Shown here in pieces: positions 1 through 8,764 of a stretch of DNA of 64,000 nucleotides. Made by a program: the position numbers and the translations under genes. Positions within the stretch are counted from its first letter, which is position 1; every line of letters begins with the position of its first letter. The notes beneath the pieces are model-generated. The model had not been told where the DNA came from and did no database searches. It saw only the letters and a program-made list of their open reading frames with translations. This stretch comes from Clostridia bacterium (lineage in GTDB: Bacteria; Bacillota; Clostridia; Lachnospirales; Lachnospiraceae). The DNA lies in contig CAJTEN010000003.1 of assembly GCA_910575245.1 (NCBI GenBank), forward strand, positions 62,001 to 126,000, in the 5' to 3' direction.

Positions 1-381
1 CAGCAGGCAATGGAAAATGCGGGACAGTTTTACAAGGGTACGCTGAAAGACGGGCAGACGCTGGAAACGGAGAACAGCGTGATCGTTCTGGGAGATGTGT
101 ATCCGGGCGCCAGTATTATATCCAATAAAGATATTGTTATACTGGGAGGGCTTTACGGACAAGCTTATGCCGGCGGCAGCGGCGATGAAGGGCATTTTGT
201 CGTAGCGCTTGAAATGTCACCCGAGAAATTAAAAATCGGTGATTTCAAATACAAGACATCAGAAAAACAAAGCAAATGGTCGATCAGACCCAAGGTGCAT
301 CCTAAAATTGCTTATGTGGAAGACGGAAGAGTGATAATGGAGCCGATTACCAAAGAATTACTGAACGACCTGCCTGTATAG
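1..381 (+). CDS. minC: Septum site-determining protein MinC, C-terminal part
   Basis: Only the C-terminal half of MinC is in the window; the reading frame is open to base 1, so the true start lies upstream. MinC is the FtsZ-polymerisation inhibitor that MinD recruits to the membrane to block polar septation. The visible part is the beta-helical C-terminal domain (MinD binding), with the family-typical stretch VIVLGDVYPGASI at about residues 28-40 of the fragment followed by IVILGGLYGQAYAG. The next two genes are minD and minE, which makes the assignment secure. A hairpin lies in the 166-base gap before minD. Confidence 0.93.
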   Translation, partial: QQAMENAGQFYKGTLKDGQTLETENSVIVLGDVYPGASIISNKDIVILGGLYGQAYAGGSGDEGHFVVALEMSPEKLKIGDFKYKTSEKQSKWSIRPKVHPKIAYVEDGRVIMEPITKELLNDLPV

Positions 382-400
382 AAGAGAAGGGCGGCGGCAG

Positions 401-460
401 GAATGCAGCGTATGCAAACTCTGCAGAAACCGTACAGGGCAGCAGCAAGAATGCAGCGTA
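401..460 (+). repeat. 12-bp direct repeat in the minC-minD gap
   Basis: The 12-mer GAATGCAGCGTA occurs at 401-412 and again at 449-460. No gene is visible in this stretch; the copies sit just upstream of a terminator-like hairpin. No function can be assigned. Confidence 0.5.
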
Positions 461-473
461 AGCGAATTCTTGC

Positions 474-498
474 AAAGCAAGCCATTCGGCTTGCTTTT
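474..498 (+). terminator. Terminator-like hairpin between minC and minD
   Basis: A perfect 10-bp stem (AAAGCAAGCC at 474-483 with GGCTTGCTTT at 488-497, 4-nt loop) ends in TTTTGTT. It lies inside the min cluster, so it would act as a partial terminator or attenuator between minC and minD. Alternatively it marks the boundary of two transcription units, although no consensus promoter was seen after it. Confidence 0.55.
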
Positions 499-547
499 GT
501 TCGGGGGACGATAACACAATACATCATATTCAGGAGGTCATCAAAAT

Positions 548-1339
548 ATGAGTGAAGTAATTGTCGTCACGTCAGGGAAAGGCGGAGTAGGTAAGACCAC
601 TACTTCTGCAAATGTTGGTACAGGTCTTGCAGCTATGGGTAAAAAGGTCATCCTGATTGATACCGATATCGGACTGCGTAATCTGGATGTTGTAATGGGG
701 TTGGAAAACCGGATCGTTTATAACCTGGTGGATGTGGTAGAAGGAAACTGCCGCATCAAGCAGGCGATCATCCGGGATAAGAGATATCCCACCTTATTTC
801 TGCTCCCTTCTGCACAGACCAGGGATAAGAGTGCGGTCAATCCGTCCCAGATGGTCAGGATGATCAGCCACCTCAAGGATCAGTTTGACTATATCATACT
901 GGATTGCCCGGCAGGTATCGAGCAGGGATTCCAGAATGCCATCGCAGGAGCTGACAGAGCGCTTGTGATCACAACGCCGGAGGTCTCGGCAATCCGGGAT
1001 GCAGACCGAATCATAGGACTGTTGGAGGCCAATGAGATACATAAGATAGATTTAATCATCAACCGGATCCGCTATGACATGATCAAGCGGGGAGACATGA
1101 TGTCTTCTGAAGACGTAGTAGAGATCCTATCCCTGCCGCTGTTAGGCATGGTTCCTGATGATGAAAATGTGGTGATCGCCACCAATCAGGGAGAACCGTT
1201 AGTGGGAAGCAATACACTGGCGGGCAAAGCCTATCAGAATATCTGCTACAGGATCCTCGGAAGAGAAGTACCTTTTCTTGATCTGGAGAAAGGTGTTTCA
1301 TTCTGGGCCAGAGTATCAGGTATCTTTCATAAGGGTTAG
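548..1339 (+). CDS. minD: Septum site-determining ATPase MinD
   Basis: MinD is the membrane-associated ParA/MinD-type ATPase that carries MinC to the membrane and is released by MinE. At 263 residues it has the usual length. The deviant Walker A motif SGKGGVGKTT is at residues 9-18, a DTDIGLRNLD switch I region follows near 38-47, and DCPAG (Walker B region) is near residue 118. The C-terminal segment FWARVSGIFHKG is the expected amphipathic membrane-targeting helix. The ATG at 548 follows a good AGGAGG site at about 531-536. minE starts 11 bases downstream, so the two are cotranscribed. Confidence 0.97.
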   Translation: MSEVIVVTSGKGGVGKTTTSANVGTGLAAMGKKVILIDTDIGLRNLDVVMGLENRIVYNLVDVVEGNCRIKQAIIRDKRYPTLFLLPSAQTRDKSAVNPSQMVRMISHLKDQFDYIILDCPAGIEQGFQNAIAGADRALVITTPEVSAIRDADRIIGLLEANEIHKIDLIINRIRYDMIKRGDMMSSEDVVEILSLPLLGMVPDDENVVIATNQGEPLVGSNTLAGKAYQNICYRILGREVPFLDLEKGVSFWARVSGIFHKG

Positions 1340-1350
1340 GGGGGATTAAG

Positions 1351-1617
1351 GTGTTTAAAAATATTCTGAAACGAAAAAGTTCCAAAGAAATTGCGAAAGA
1401 CAGACTAAAGATCTTGTTGATTTCCGACCGGGTTAACTGTTCTCCGGAAATGATGGAAATGATCAAGAATGATATTGCTCAGGTGATTTCCAAGTATATG
1501 AAGATCGATACGAAGAGTATGGAGATTCAGATCACCAAGACCGGAAATAAAGGACGAGGACTTAAAAATCCGACGCTGTATGCCAATATACCGATTCTGG
1601 ATCTCAAGAATGATTAG
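1351..1617 (+). CDS. minE: Cell division topological specificity factor MinE
   Basis: MinE stimulates MinD ATPase and drives Min oscillation. The protein is 88 residues, as usual, with an N-terminal membrane/MinD-contact segment (FKNILKRKSSKEIAKDRLK) and the conserved KDRLKILLISDR region, followed by a topological-specificity domain. The start codon is GTG at 1351, preceded by GGGGGATTAAG. Presence of MinE rather than only DivIVA/MinJ fits Clostridia. It follows minD by 11 bases and precedes rodA by 59 bases. Confidence 0.95.
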   Translation: MFKNILKRKSSKEIAKDRLKILLISDRVNCSPEMMEMIKNDIAQVISKYMKIDTKSMEIQITKTGNKGRGLKNPTLYANIPILDLKND

Positions 1618-1676
1618 GAATTTCCTACATCTGAAGTAATTTCCGGCAACATTAAAACAGAAGGAGATGACAGTCC

Positions 1677-2783
1677 ATGCTGCGTCAATATCATATCAGA
1701 GATTATGATTTCAAGCTGATCATATTGGTGGTGGCGCTTACCGTGATCGGAATTTTCGCGATCGGAAGCGCCAAGGATTCGTCGCTGCAGTCGAAACAGA
1801 TTGCGGGACTTGTCCTGGGACTTTTTCTGATGGCTGTCCTCTCTTTGTTTGATTACTCCGTGATCCTTCATCTTTATTGGCTGATCTATTTCCTGAATAT
1901 AGGACTGTTGGTGTTGGTCAGATTGATCGGTGTGGAAGTAAATGGCGCACGCAGATGGGTAAATATTCTGGGAATCCAGTTCCAGCCTTCGGAGACTGCC
2001 AAGATCATGCTGCTGTTGTTCTTTGCACAGTTGATCATGAAGCATAAAGATGAAATGCATACGTTTAAGACAATAGCAATGTGTGTGATCCTTTTTCTGC
2101 CGCCGGTGGCGCTCATTTATAAACAGCCTGACATGTCTACCAGCATTATGATCGTTCTTCTGTTCTGCGTGCTGATGTTGGTGGGGGGAATCAGCTGGAA
2201 GTATATCATAGGTTCGGTTGCCGTGGCCATACCGGCATTCGTGATCCTGTTAATGCTTGTACTGCAGCCTGACCAGGAGATCATCAATGATTTCCAGCAA
2301 CAGCGTATTCTGGCATGGATTTATCCGGAGGAATACGAAAAAACAACTGCCTATCAGCAGACAAATTCTATTATTGCAATTGGTTCCGGCATGCTGTATG
2401 GTAAAGGATATAAAACCAATGAGATCAGTTCCGTAAAGAACGGAAATTTTATTTCAGAACCTGAAACGGACTTTATTTACGCGGTTATCGGGGAAGAATT
2501 CGGATTTGTTGGCGGTTGTACTGTAATTGTGTTATTGATTTTAATCTCATTTGAATGTATTATGGTAGCTAGGAGGGCAAAAGACCTTGCCGGGACGATC
2601 ATTGCCGCGGGGGTAGCGGCACTGGTCGGATTTCAGGGGATGATCAATATTTCGGTGGCTACAGGGGTTATACCGAATACCGGGATACCGTTACCTTTCG
2701 TAAGTTACGGACTAACTTCTCTGGTAAGCCTTTACATTGGGGTGGGATTCGTACTTAATGTACGGTTACAATGTAAAAAATGA
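1677..2783 (+). CDS. rodA: SEDS peptidoglycan polymerase, RodA/FtsW family
   Basis: This is a polytopic SEDS glycosyltransferase that polymerises lipid II with a partner class B PBP. About ten hydrophobic segments are visible across 368 residues. Family hallmarks include GARRWVNILGIQFQPSE near residues 88-104 and, near the C-terminus, a GMLYGKGY...FISEPETDFIYAVIGEEFGFVGG region, then GVIPNTGIPLPFVSYG. RodA is preferred over FtsW or SpoVE because of the Min-cluster neighbourhood, but sequence alone does not fully separate them. The ATG at 1677 has an AAGGAGATGA site 7 bases upstream. Confidence 0.92.
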   Translation: MLRQYHIRDYDFKLIILVVALTVIGIFAIGSAKDSSLQSKQIAGLVLGLFLMAVLSLFDYSVILHLYWLIYFLNIGLLVLVRLIGVEVNGARRWVNILGIQFQPSETAKIMLLLFFAQLIMKHKDEMHTFKTIAMCVILFLPPVALIYKQPDMSTSIMIVLLFCVLMLVGGISWKYIIGSVAVAIPAFVILLMLVLQPDQEIINDFQQQRILAWIYPEEYEKTTAYQQTNSIIAIGSGMLYGKGYKTNEISSVKNGNFISEPETDFIYAVIGEEFGFVGGCTVIVLLILISFECIMVARRAKDLAGTIIAAGVAALVGFQGMINISVATGVIPNTGIPLPFVSYGLTSLVSLYIGVGFVLNVRLQCKK

Positions 2784-2805
2784 TATAAGTAAAGAAGGTG
2801 TTATT

Positions 2806-3201
2806 ATGAACATTGCATTAATTGCACATGATGCGAAAAAAAAATTGATGCAGAATTTCTGCATCGCTTATAGGGGAATTTTAAGCAAAAACGATTTGTT
2901 TGCAACCGGAACTACCGGAAGGCTGATTGAGGAAGTGACGAACCTGACGATTCACAAGTATCTTGCCGGGCACTTGGGCGGTGCACAGCAGATCGGTGCA
3001 CAGATCGAGCACAATCAGATTGATCTTGTGATCTTCCTGCGTGATCCGTTTTATCCGAAATCACATGAGCCGGATGTCAATAATGTTGTGATGCTGTGCG
3101 ATAAACACAATATTCCGCTGGCAACTAATCTTGCATCCGCGGAATTGTTGATCAAATCGCTCGAAAGAGGAGATCTTGAGTGGCGTGAAATGTACAAATA
3201 G
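2806..3201 (+). CDS. mgsA: Methylglyoxal synthase
   Basis: MgsA converts dihydroxyacetone phosphate to methylglyoxal and phosphate, a glycolysis bypass used under phosphate limitation. The 131-residue length is typical. Substrate-binding motif ATGTTG is near residue 34, and the active-site block LRDPFYPKSHEPDV with the following NIPLATN is present. The frame can be extended upstream to 2737 inside rodA, but the ATG at 2806 has an AAGAAGG site and gives the normal N-terminus MNIALIAHDAKK. It lies 22 bases after rodA and overlaps the next gene. Confidence 0.95.
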   Translation: MNIALIAHDAKKKLMQNFCIAYRGILSKNDLFATGTTGRLIEEVTNLTIHKYLAGHLGGAQQIGAQIEHNQIDLVIFLRDPFYPKSHEPDVNNVVMLCDKHNIPLATNLASAELLIKSLERGDLEWREMYK

Positions 3202-4171
3202 GAATATAAAGGGTAGAATATTGGCTATGATTGCCGCCGTGTCTCTACTCGTTGCGGGCTGTGGCAGTAATGAATATGACATGGCGTACAAACTGAATAA
3301 TGATGTAAGCAGCTTTCAGCTGACAAGCACCACGGCACAGGAGACTCTGACACCCTTTGCGGCAGATTTGTGTGTTGTGGGTGACAAGGATGTATCTGCT
3401 TCCGGAGTTTCGCTTTCGGATGTAGGCGCCGCAGCGTTGTTCAATCTGAAAAGCCTTGACACGGTCTATGCAAAGAATGCGAACGAGCAGCTTCATCCGG
3501 CCAGCCTGACAAAGATTATGACGGCTCTTGTGGCTATCAAGTACGGTTCGCCGGATCAGATGCTGACAGCCTCAGAGAATGTCAGGATTACCGAACAGGG
3601 GGCGATGCTGTGCGGGCTGAATCCCGGGGATCAGATGACATTGGATCAGGCGCTGCATGTTCTTCTGCTGATGTCAGCCAACGACGTGGCAGTACTGATA
3701 GCCGAGGGAGTTGCCGGTTCGGTGGAAGAATTCGTGTCTCTGATGAACGAGGAAGCCGCTGCCATAGGCGCTACCAACTGTAATTTTACCAATCCTAACG
3801 GATTGACCGAGGAAGGGCATTATATGACGGCCTATGATCTGTATCTGGTCTTTCAGGAGGCGCTTCAATATGATCTTTTCAACCAGATTATACAGATGTC
3901 TTCTTATACCAGTACTTACCGTGACAGAAACGGCAATGAGAAATCCCTGGATATTAAGACCTCCAACAGATATCTCAGAGGCAGTTATGAGATGCCCACT
4001 AACGTGACGGTCATCGGTGGAAAGACCGGAACTACCATTGCAGCGGGAAGCTGTCTGATCCTGTTGGCAAGAAGCAGTGACGGAACGCCTTACATATCTG
4101 TCATTCTGAAGGATTCCTCCGGGGATCAGCTGTACGCTGACATGACAGATTTGCTGAGTGTTATTCAATAG
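3176..4171 (+). CDS. D-alanyl-D-alanine carboxypeptidase, predicted lipoprotein
   Basis: This is an S11-type penicillin-binding carboxypeptidase that trims the terminal D-Ala of peptidoglycan stem peptides outside the membrane. Counting from the TTG at 3176, the catalytic SLTK is at about residues 110-113, SAN follows around 165, and KTGT is near 280. A hydrophobic signal ending LLVAGC gives a lipobox with Cys29, so it is probably lipid-anchored rather than held by a C-terminal amphipathic helix. The start is either TTG 3176 or GTG 3185; both overlap mgsA. No separate promoter is visible, which suggests translational coupling. Confidence 0.9.
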   Translation: MSGVKCTNRNIKGRILAMIAAVSLLVAGCGSNEYDMAYKLNNDVSSFQLTSTTAQETLTPFAADLCVVGDKDVSASGVSLSDVGAAALFNLKSLDTVYAKNANEQLHPASLTKIMTALVAIKYGSPDQMLTASENVRITEQGAMLCGLNPGDQMTLDQALHVLLLMSANDVAVLIAEGVAGSVEEFVSLMNEEAAAIGATNCNFTNPNGLTEEGHYMTAYDLYLVFQEALQYDLFNQIIQMSSYTSTYRDRNGNEKSLDIKTSNRYLRGSYEMPTNVTVIGGKTGTTIAAGSCLILLARSSDGTPYISVILKDSSGDQLYADMTDLLSVIQ

Positions 4172-4218
4172 GTATTGATTGTTAATATTCACGGCTGATA
4201 TTTTGCGGGGTGTTTTAC

Positions 4219-4250
4219 AGTAACAGTTCAGCCTTCGGCTTTCCTGTTAT
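4219..4250 (+). repeat. Dispersed repeat, AACAGTTCAGCC family (copy 1)
   Basis: The sequence begins TAACAGTTCAGCCTTCGG and folds as nested stems (TAACAG with CTGTTA, AGCC with GGCT). It is followed by T-rich sequence, so this copy may also terminate the carboxypeptidase transcript. Related copies are at 12968, 16448, 24621, 30990, 40174 and 47885. Confidence 0.6.
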
Positions 4251-4268
4251 GTTTTATAACTTTTTCAG

Positions 4269-4297
4269 TTGTTTTTTTATCTCTTTTCACTTATAAT
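4269..4297 (+). promoter_or_regulatory. SigA-type promoter for the P-loop gene
   Basis: TTGTTT at 4269-4274 and a perfect TATAAT at 4292-4297 are separated by 17 bp. They lie about 60 bases upstream of the start at 4358. Confidence 0.7.
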
Positions 4298-4357
4298 ATG
4301 TTTTAGATGAAGTAATATCATAATTTTATTAATATTTTACTTTAGGAGGGATTCATC

Positions 4358-4777
4358 ATGATTCAGTTAATTGTTGGTAACAAGGGAAAAGGAAAGACCA
4401 AGCACTTATTGGATAAAGTAAATACAGAAATAAAGGATGCTGAAGGAAATGTTGTGTATCTTGACAAGAGCAGAAAGCATATGTTCGAGTTAAATAATAA
4501 AATCAGGCTAATTGATGTACCGGACTATCTTGTTTCAAACAGTGATGAATTCATCGGTTTTATTTGTGGTATTATTTCACAGGATCATGATTTACAGGCG
4601 ATGTATCTTGACAGCTTTTTACAGATAGCCTGCCTGAAAGATAAAGAAATCGGTGCTACGCTTGATAAGCTGGAGACCGTCAGTGCGAAGTTTAATGTCA
4701 ACTTTGTGTTGAGTATCTCTGTTGACGAAAGTGAATTGCCGGAAAACTTGAAATCCAAGGTTATTGTTTCCCTGTAA
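4358..4777 (+). CDS. Small P-loop protein of unknown function
   Basis: This 139-residue protein opens with MIQLIVGNKGKGKTK, a Walker A motif GNKGKGKT at residues 7-14. It contains a probable Walker B-like hydrophobic strand (AMYLDSFLQIA) around residues 85-95 and a sensor-like strand FVLSISV near 118. It is much shorter than PilT or other secretion ATPases, although such proteins are often labelled PilT-like. It has its own promoter (4269-4297) and a strong terminator (4811-4837), so it is a monocistronic unit between wall genes and the HlyD/YggS/SepF cluster. Its function is not known to me. Confidence 0.85.
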   Translation: MIQLIVGNKGKGKTKHLLDKVNTEIKDAEGNVVYLDKSRKHMFELNNKIRLIDVPDYLVSNSDEFIGFICGIISQDHDLQAMYLDSFLQIACLKDKEIGATLDKLETVSAKFNVNFVLSISVDESELPENLKSKVIVSL

Positions 4778-4810
4778 ACTGATACATACCCGATAGTTGT
4801 GTAATTCTAT

Positions 4811-4838
4811 AAAAACCTCGGATGTTCCGAGGTTTTTA
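4811..4838 (+). terminator. Rho-independent terminator after the P-loop gene
   Basis: AAAAACCTCGG (4811-4821) pairs with CCGAGGTTTTT (4827-4837) around a 5-nt loop and runs into a T tract. The symmetric A/T flanks mean it can act in both directions. Confidence 0.9.
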
Positions 4839-4902
4839 ATATGCACGGACAGCGTAGCGTGCCTACATTCCTGCCCTGCATAATAAATGAGGAGATGGCG
4901 GC

Positions 4903-6300
4903 TTGTCCGATAACAGAAACAAAGTAACTAAATACAGACGTCCTGTTAATTTGAATATTGGTATGCTGATATTTGCAGCTATTTTTGTCTATATTGTTAT
5001 CTGCGTGTTCACTTATCTCAGAACAGACCATATTGTCGGATACAGCGTGCAGGAAGGCTCTCTTACTTCTAACAGTATCTACAGGGGAATTGCGCTGCGC
5101 ACCGAGGAAATAGTACCTTCTTCCAATGCCGGATACGTGAATTATTTTGCGAGAGAAGGGGAGCGTGTCGCGGTCGGCAATCTTGTTTATACGATTGATG
5201 AGACCGGGCGTCTGTCCGATTATATCAATACCAGTGAGAGCGGGGAGAATTCCCTGTCAGATGCTGATCTTTCAGAGTTGAAATCAGAGATTGCCGGGTT
5301 TGTCAGCCGTTTCGACCGGAAACAGTTCACCGATGTATACAATTTTAAATACAGCGTGGAAGGGACCGTGCTAAAGCTTGCCAATTACAATATTCTCGAA
5401 AATGTCAACGCATTGAATGATGCCGCTAATACTGCGCTGATCAATTACTGTTATGCGGCTAAAAGCGGAATCATAACATATTCGGTTGACGGGTATGAGG
5501 ATCTCAGCCTGAGAGATATGACAGCCGAATATTTTGATCAGAAGGATTACGAAAAGAAACACCTTGTCAATAACGAACTGCTGGCAAGCGGAGATCCGGC
5601 GTATAAGCTTTCCACGGACGAGAACTGGTCTATTGTGATTCAGGTCGAGGATGAAGCGACTGCCGAGCAGCTGGTGGAAGAAGAGTATGTGGAAGTCAGA
5701 TTCCTGAAGAATCAGTATACATCCTGGGGGCATGTAGAATCCTACACCAATGAGGCCGGAGATGTTTTTGTGGAACTTGAGTTTACGAATTCGATGGTTA
5801 CTTTCTGTACAGACCGTTTTATCGACATAGAGCTTCTTCTGGAGGAGGAGAAGGGGCTTAAAATCCCGAATTCATCCATTGTGGAGAAGGAATTCTTTAT
5901 CGTACCGAAAGAATATGTAACGAAAGGCGGAAACAGTGGAAACAGCGGAGTACTTCTGGAAACTTATGACGAGGAAGGAAATGCTTCTACGGAGTTTGTA
6001 GAAACACCAATTTATGACGAGACGGATACGGAGTATTATCTGGATGACAATGTACTGCACGCCGGGAATTATATTATCAAGCCGGAGTCCACACAGAAGC
6101 ATGCTGTCAGTAAAACAGGTTCCCTGATTGGCGTGTATAATATCAACAAAGGATATGCTGATTTTAAGCAGGTAAGCATCTTATATCAGAACGAGGAATA
6201 TGCTATTGTGAAATCAAACACGGCATATGGCCTGAATGTTTATGACCATATCGTACTGGATGCCACGATGGTCAATGATAATGATTTTATCTATGAATAG
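4903..6300 (+). CDS. HlyD-like membrane protein upstream of yggS/sepF
   Basis: This 465-residue protein has a short cytoplasmic N-terminus, one transmembrane segment at about residues 20-41, and a long extracytoplasmic part. The latter has a barrel-sandwich/biotinyl-lipoyl-like beginning (GYVNYFAREGERVAVGNLVYTI at 82-103, written here only as its position and opening) typical of HlyD/RND adaptor families. The start is TTG at 4903, with GAGGAG 8 bases upstream; the nearby ATG at 4895 is out of frame. It ends 9 bases before yggS and is probably in one operon with yggS and sepF, which suggests an envelope or division role rather than a classical secretion adaptor. No ABC partner is adjacent. Confidence 0.8.
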   Translation: MSDNRNKVTKYRRPVNLNIGMLIFAAIFVYIVICVFTYLRTDHIVGYSVQEGSLTSNSIYRGIALRTEEIVPSSNAGYVNYFAREGERVAVGNLVYTIDETGRLSDYINTSESGENSLSDADLSELKSEIAGFVSRFDRKQFTDVYNFKYSVEGTVLKLANYNILENVNALNDAANTALINYCYAAKSGIITYSVDGYEDLSLRDMTAEYFDQKDYEKKHLVNNELLASGDPAYKLSTDENWSIVIQVEDEATAEQLVEEEYVEVRFLKNQYTSWGHVESYTNEAGDVFVELEFTNSMVTFCTDRFIDIELLLEEEKGLKIPNSSIVEKEFFIVPKEYVTKGGNSGNSGVLLETYDEEGNASTEFVETPIYDETDTEYYLDDNVLHAGNYIIKPESTQKHAVSKTGSLIGVYNINKGYADFKQVSILYQNEEYAIVKSNTAYGLNVYDHIVLDATMVNDNDFIYE

Positions 6301-6309
6301 GAGTATGTC

Positions 6310-6999
6310 ATGATTCAGGAGAATCTTAACACTGTGGAAACTAAAATCCGGGAAGCATGTATCGGAAGTGGACGAAAACGTGAAGAGGTTAAATTAATCG
6401 CAGTCAGTAAGACTAAGCCTGTTGAAATGCTTAAAGAAGCATACGACTGCGGCTGCCGGGATTTCGGGGAAAATAAAGTACAGGAATTGACAGATAAATA
6501 TGATAAGCTGCCGAAGGATATCCGGTGGCATATGATTGGGCACTTACAGCGCAACAAGGTTAAATATATTGTTGGAAAAGTGTATCTGATCCACAGCGTG
6601 GACTCTCTGCGGCTTGCCGAAGAAATCAGCAAAGAGGCTGTCAAAAAGGGAATAACCGTATCGATTCTTGTTGAGGTCAATGTGGCAAATGAGGAGAGCA
6701 AGTTTGGAATATCTGCCGGGGAGGCAGTTTCCCTCGTGGAAGAAATTGCCGGATTACCCGGTATTGCAGTGAAAGGACTTATGACAATAGCACCATATGT
6801 TGAGAATTCGGAAGAGAATAGACTGTATTTTGCGAAATTAAAACAAATATATGTTGACATAATTCATAAAAACATTGATAATGTTTCTATGGAGGAACTT
6901 TCTATGGGTATGACCGGGGATTATGAAGCCGCGGTCATGGAGGGTGCAACATACATAAGAATCGGAACAGGTATTTTCGGTGAGAGAAAATATACATAA
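6310..6999 (+). CDS. yggS: YggS/YlmE family PLP homeostasis protein
   Basis: This is a pyridoxal-phosphate-binding protein of the YggS/PROSC family, thought to buffer PLP and amino-acid homeostasis. It has no confirmed enzymatic reaction. The 229 residues form a single alanine-racemase-like TIM barrel. The PLP lysine sits in AVSKTKP near residue 34, followed by FGENKVQEL and the HMIGHLQRNK signature. SMGMTGDYEAA and the phosphate-binding IRIGTGIFG are near the C-terminus. It lies between the HlyD-like gene and sepF, the same order as ylmE-sepF in Bacillus. Confidence 0.95.
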   Translation: MIQENLNTVETKIREACIGSGRKREEVKLIAVSKTKPVEMLKEAYDCGCRDFGENKVQELTDKYDKLPKDIRWHMIGHLQRNKVKYIVGKVYLIHSVDSLRLAEEISKEAVKKGITVSILVEVNVANEESKFGISAGEAVSLVEEIAGLPGIAVKGLMTIAPYVENSEENRLYFAKLKQIYVDIIHKNIDNVSMEELSMGMTGDYEAAVMEGATYIRIGTGIFGERKYT

Positions 7000-7052
7000 T
7001 ATACAGAAGATATAGGATTGAACGTGAATCGAGGTAACGGAGGTTTTCTAGT

Positions 7053-7547
7053 ATGAGTGTAATGGATAAGTTTATAAGCGCCATGAAGTTGAACGACGAA
7101 GAAGATGAATACTATGATGATTATTATGATGATGAACCTGAACCGGTCAAGAAACCGACTCCGGTGAGAGACAACAGTGATATGGATGAGGACAGAATTG
7201 TCAGGAAATCGGCTCCGAAGGTGACGCCCATGCGTCAGACGAAGAAGATGGCGGGTACAGGTATGGAGGTCTGTGTTATCAAGCCTACTACGGTAGAAGA
7301 CGCCAGGGAAATTACGGAGACGCTGCTTGCCAACAGGACAGTGGTTCTCAACCTGGAAGGACTGGATGTGGATATTGCACAGAGAATCATAGATTTTACA
7401 TCAGGTTCCTGCTTCGCAATATCCGGTAATCTGCAGAAAATTTCACACTATATTTTTATCATAACACCGTCCAGTGTTGACATTTCCGGTGATTTTCAGG
7501 AAATCCTGTCCGGTTCCTTTGATGTTCCGATTAACAATGGAATTTAA
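7053..7547 (+). CDS. sepF: Cell division protein SepF
   Basis: SepF polymerises into rings, bundles FtsZ filaments and tethers them to the membrane. The N-terminal amphipathic helix (MSVMDKFISAMKL) binds membrane. It is followed by an acidic, tyrosine-rich linker (residues about 16-30) and then the conserved SepF fold, about residues 85-160. The 164-residue length is normal. The ATG at 7053 follows GGAGGTTTTCTA. A terminator 20 bases downstream closes the unit. Confidence 0.95.
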   Translation: MSVMDKFISAMKLNDEEDEYYDDYYDDEPEPVKKPTPVRDNSDMDEDRIVRKSAPKVTPMRQTKKMAGTGMEVCVIKPTTVEDAREITETLLANRTVVLNLEGLDVDIAQRIIDFTSGSCFAISGNLQKISHYIFIITPSSVDISGDFQEILSGSFDVPINNGI

Positions 7548-7565
7548 GATACATAAAGCTGAGCG

Positions 7566-7597
7566 ACTTCCTGGCTGCCTGGTCAGGAAGTTTTTTG
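7566..7597 (+). terminator. Terminator after sepF
   Basis: ACTTCCTG (7566-7573) pairs with CAGGAAGT (7584-7591) and is followed by TTTTTTG. Confidence 0.85.
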
Positions 7598-7654
7598 AAA
7601 TATATGGTCAACGGAATTAGAAATTTTTAACTATAAGAATATGAGGACTTAAAG

Positions 7655-8764
7655 ATGGCTAATCGAATGACAATCAATTATGAGAAGAAACCCTGCTATG
7701 ATATTGTATTCACAGGTAGTTTCGAGCTGCTTTCAGATGAGTTGCAGGCGCTGCACATTGAGAACAGAAGGGTGGCTGTAATCGCTGATTCGTGTACGGA
7801 GAAGTTGTTTGGAGATACGGTATGCAGTCTCCTGCATGGTCAGTGTAAGAAGGTGATCCTGCATTCCTTTCCGGCAGGAGAGGCTAATAAGACACTGGAT
7901 ACCGTGAAAGATATCTACAAAGCGCTTATTGAAGAAGAATTTGACCGTAAAGATCTGCTGATTGCGCTGGGCGGCGGCGTTGTAGGCGATATCACCGGAT
8001 ACGCAGCGGCAACTTATCTCAGAGGGGTGGATTTCGTACAGATCCCAACAACCCTGATTGCACAGTCGGACAGCAGTATAGGCGGCAAGACAGGAGTGGA
8101 CTTTGACGGCTATAAGAATATGGTAGGGGCTTTCTATATGCCGAAGCTGGTCTATATGAATGTTTCTGTCCTGAAGAAACTGGATGACCGTCAGTTTTAC
8201 GCAGGATTTGCTGAAGTAATGAAGCACGGGCTGATCAAGGATGCCATGTTCTATGAGTGGCTTCTGGATAATATGTATGAGATTCATGACCGAAACGAGG
8301 ATGTTATGGAAGAGATGATCATGCGAAGCTGTACGGTTAAGAAGTTGGTTGTTGAGAAGGATCCGAAGGAGCAGGGGGACCGAGCTCTCCTCAATTTCGG
8401 GCATACGATAGGACATGCCATTGAGAAAGCCATGCATTTTCAGATGCTGCATGGAGAATGTATTGCACTTGGTATGGTGGCGGCTGCGTATATCTCATGG
8501 AAGCATAACTGGCTGTCCATGGAAGAATACTATGAAGTAAGAGATATGTTTGTTCCCTTTAATCTGCCGATCAGCATTGATTCCATCGATCCGGAGGAAA
8601 TCGTAAAGCTGACGAAAGCAGATAAGAAGATGGAATCCGGACAGATAAAGTTCGTGCTGCTCAAAAAGGTGGGCAAGGCTGTCATCGACAAGACAGTGAC
8701 TGATGGGGAGCTTCTGGAAGCTGTCCGGGAAATATATTTTAGTGATGAGGATGCGAAGGCATGA
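7655..8764 (+). CDS. aroB: 3-dehydroquinate synthase
   Basis: AroB is the NAD- and metal-dependent second enzyme of the shikimate pathway, converting DAHP to 3-dehydroquinate. The 369-residue length is typical. It has the nucleotide-binding GGGVVGDITGYAAATYLRG block around residues 107-125, then PTTLIAQSDSSIGGKTGVD and zinc ligands in GHTIGHAIE plus an LHGECIALGM motif. The ATG at 7655 has GAGGAC upstream. Its last four bases overlap the start of lspA (ATGA). Confidence 0.97.
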   Translation: MANRMTINYEKKPCYDIVFTGSFELLSDELQALHIENRRVAVIADSCTEKLFGDTVCSLLHGQCKKVILHSFPAGEANKTLDTVKDIYKALIEEEFDRKDLLIALGGGVVGDITGYAAATYLRGVDFVQIPTTLIAQSDSSIGGKTGVDFDGYKNMVGAFYMPKLVYMNVSVLKKLDDRQFYAGFAEVMKHGLIKDAMFYEWLLDNMYEIHDRNEDVMEEMIMRSCTVKKLVVEKDPKEQGDRALLNFGHTIGHAIEKAMHFQMLHGECIALGMVAAAYISWKHNWLSMEEYYEVRDMFVPFNLPISIDSIDPEEIVKLTKADKKMESGQIKFVLLKKVGKAVIDKTVTDGELLEAVREIYFSDEDAKA

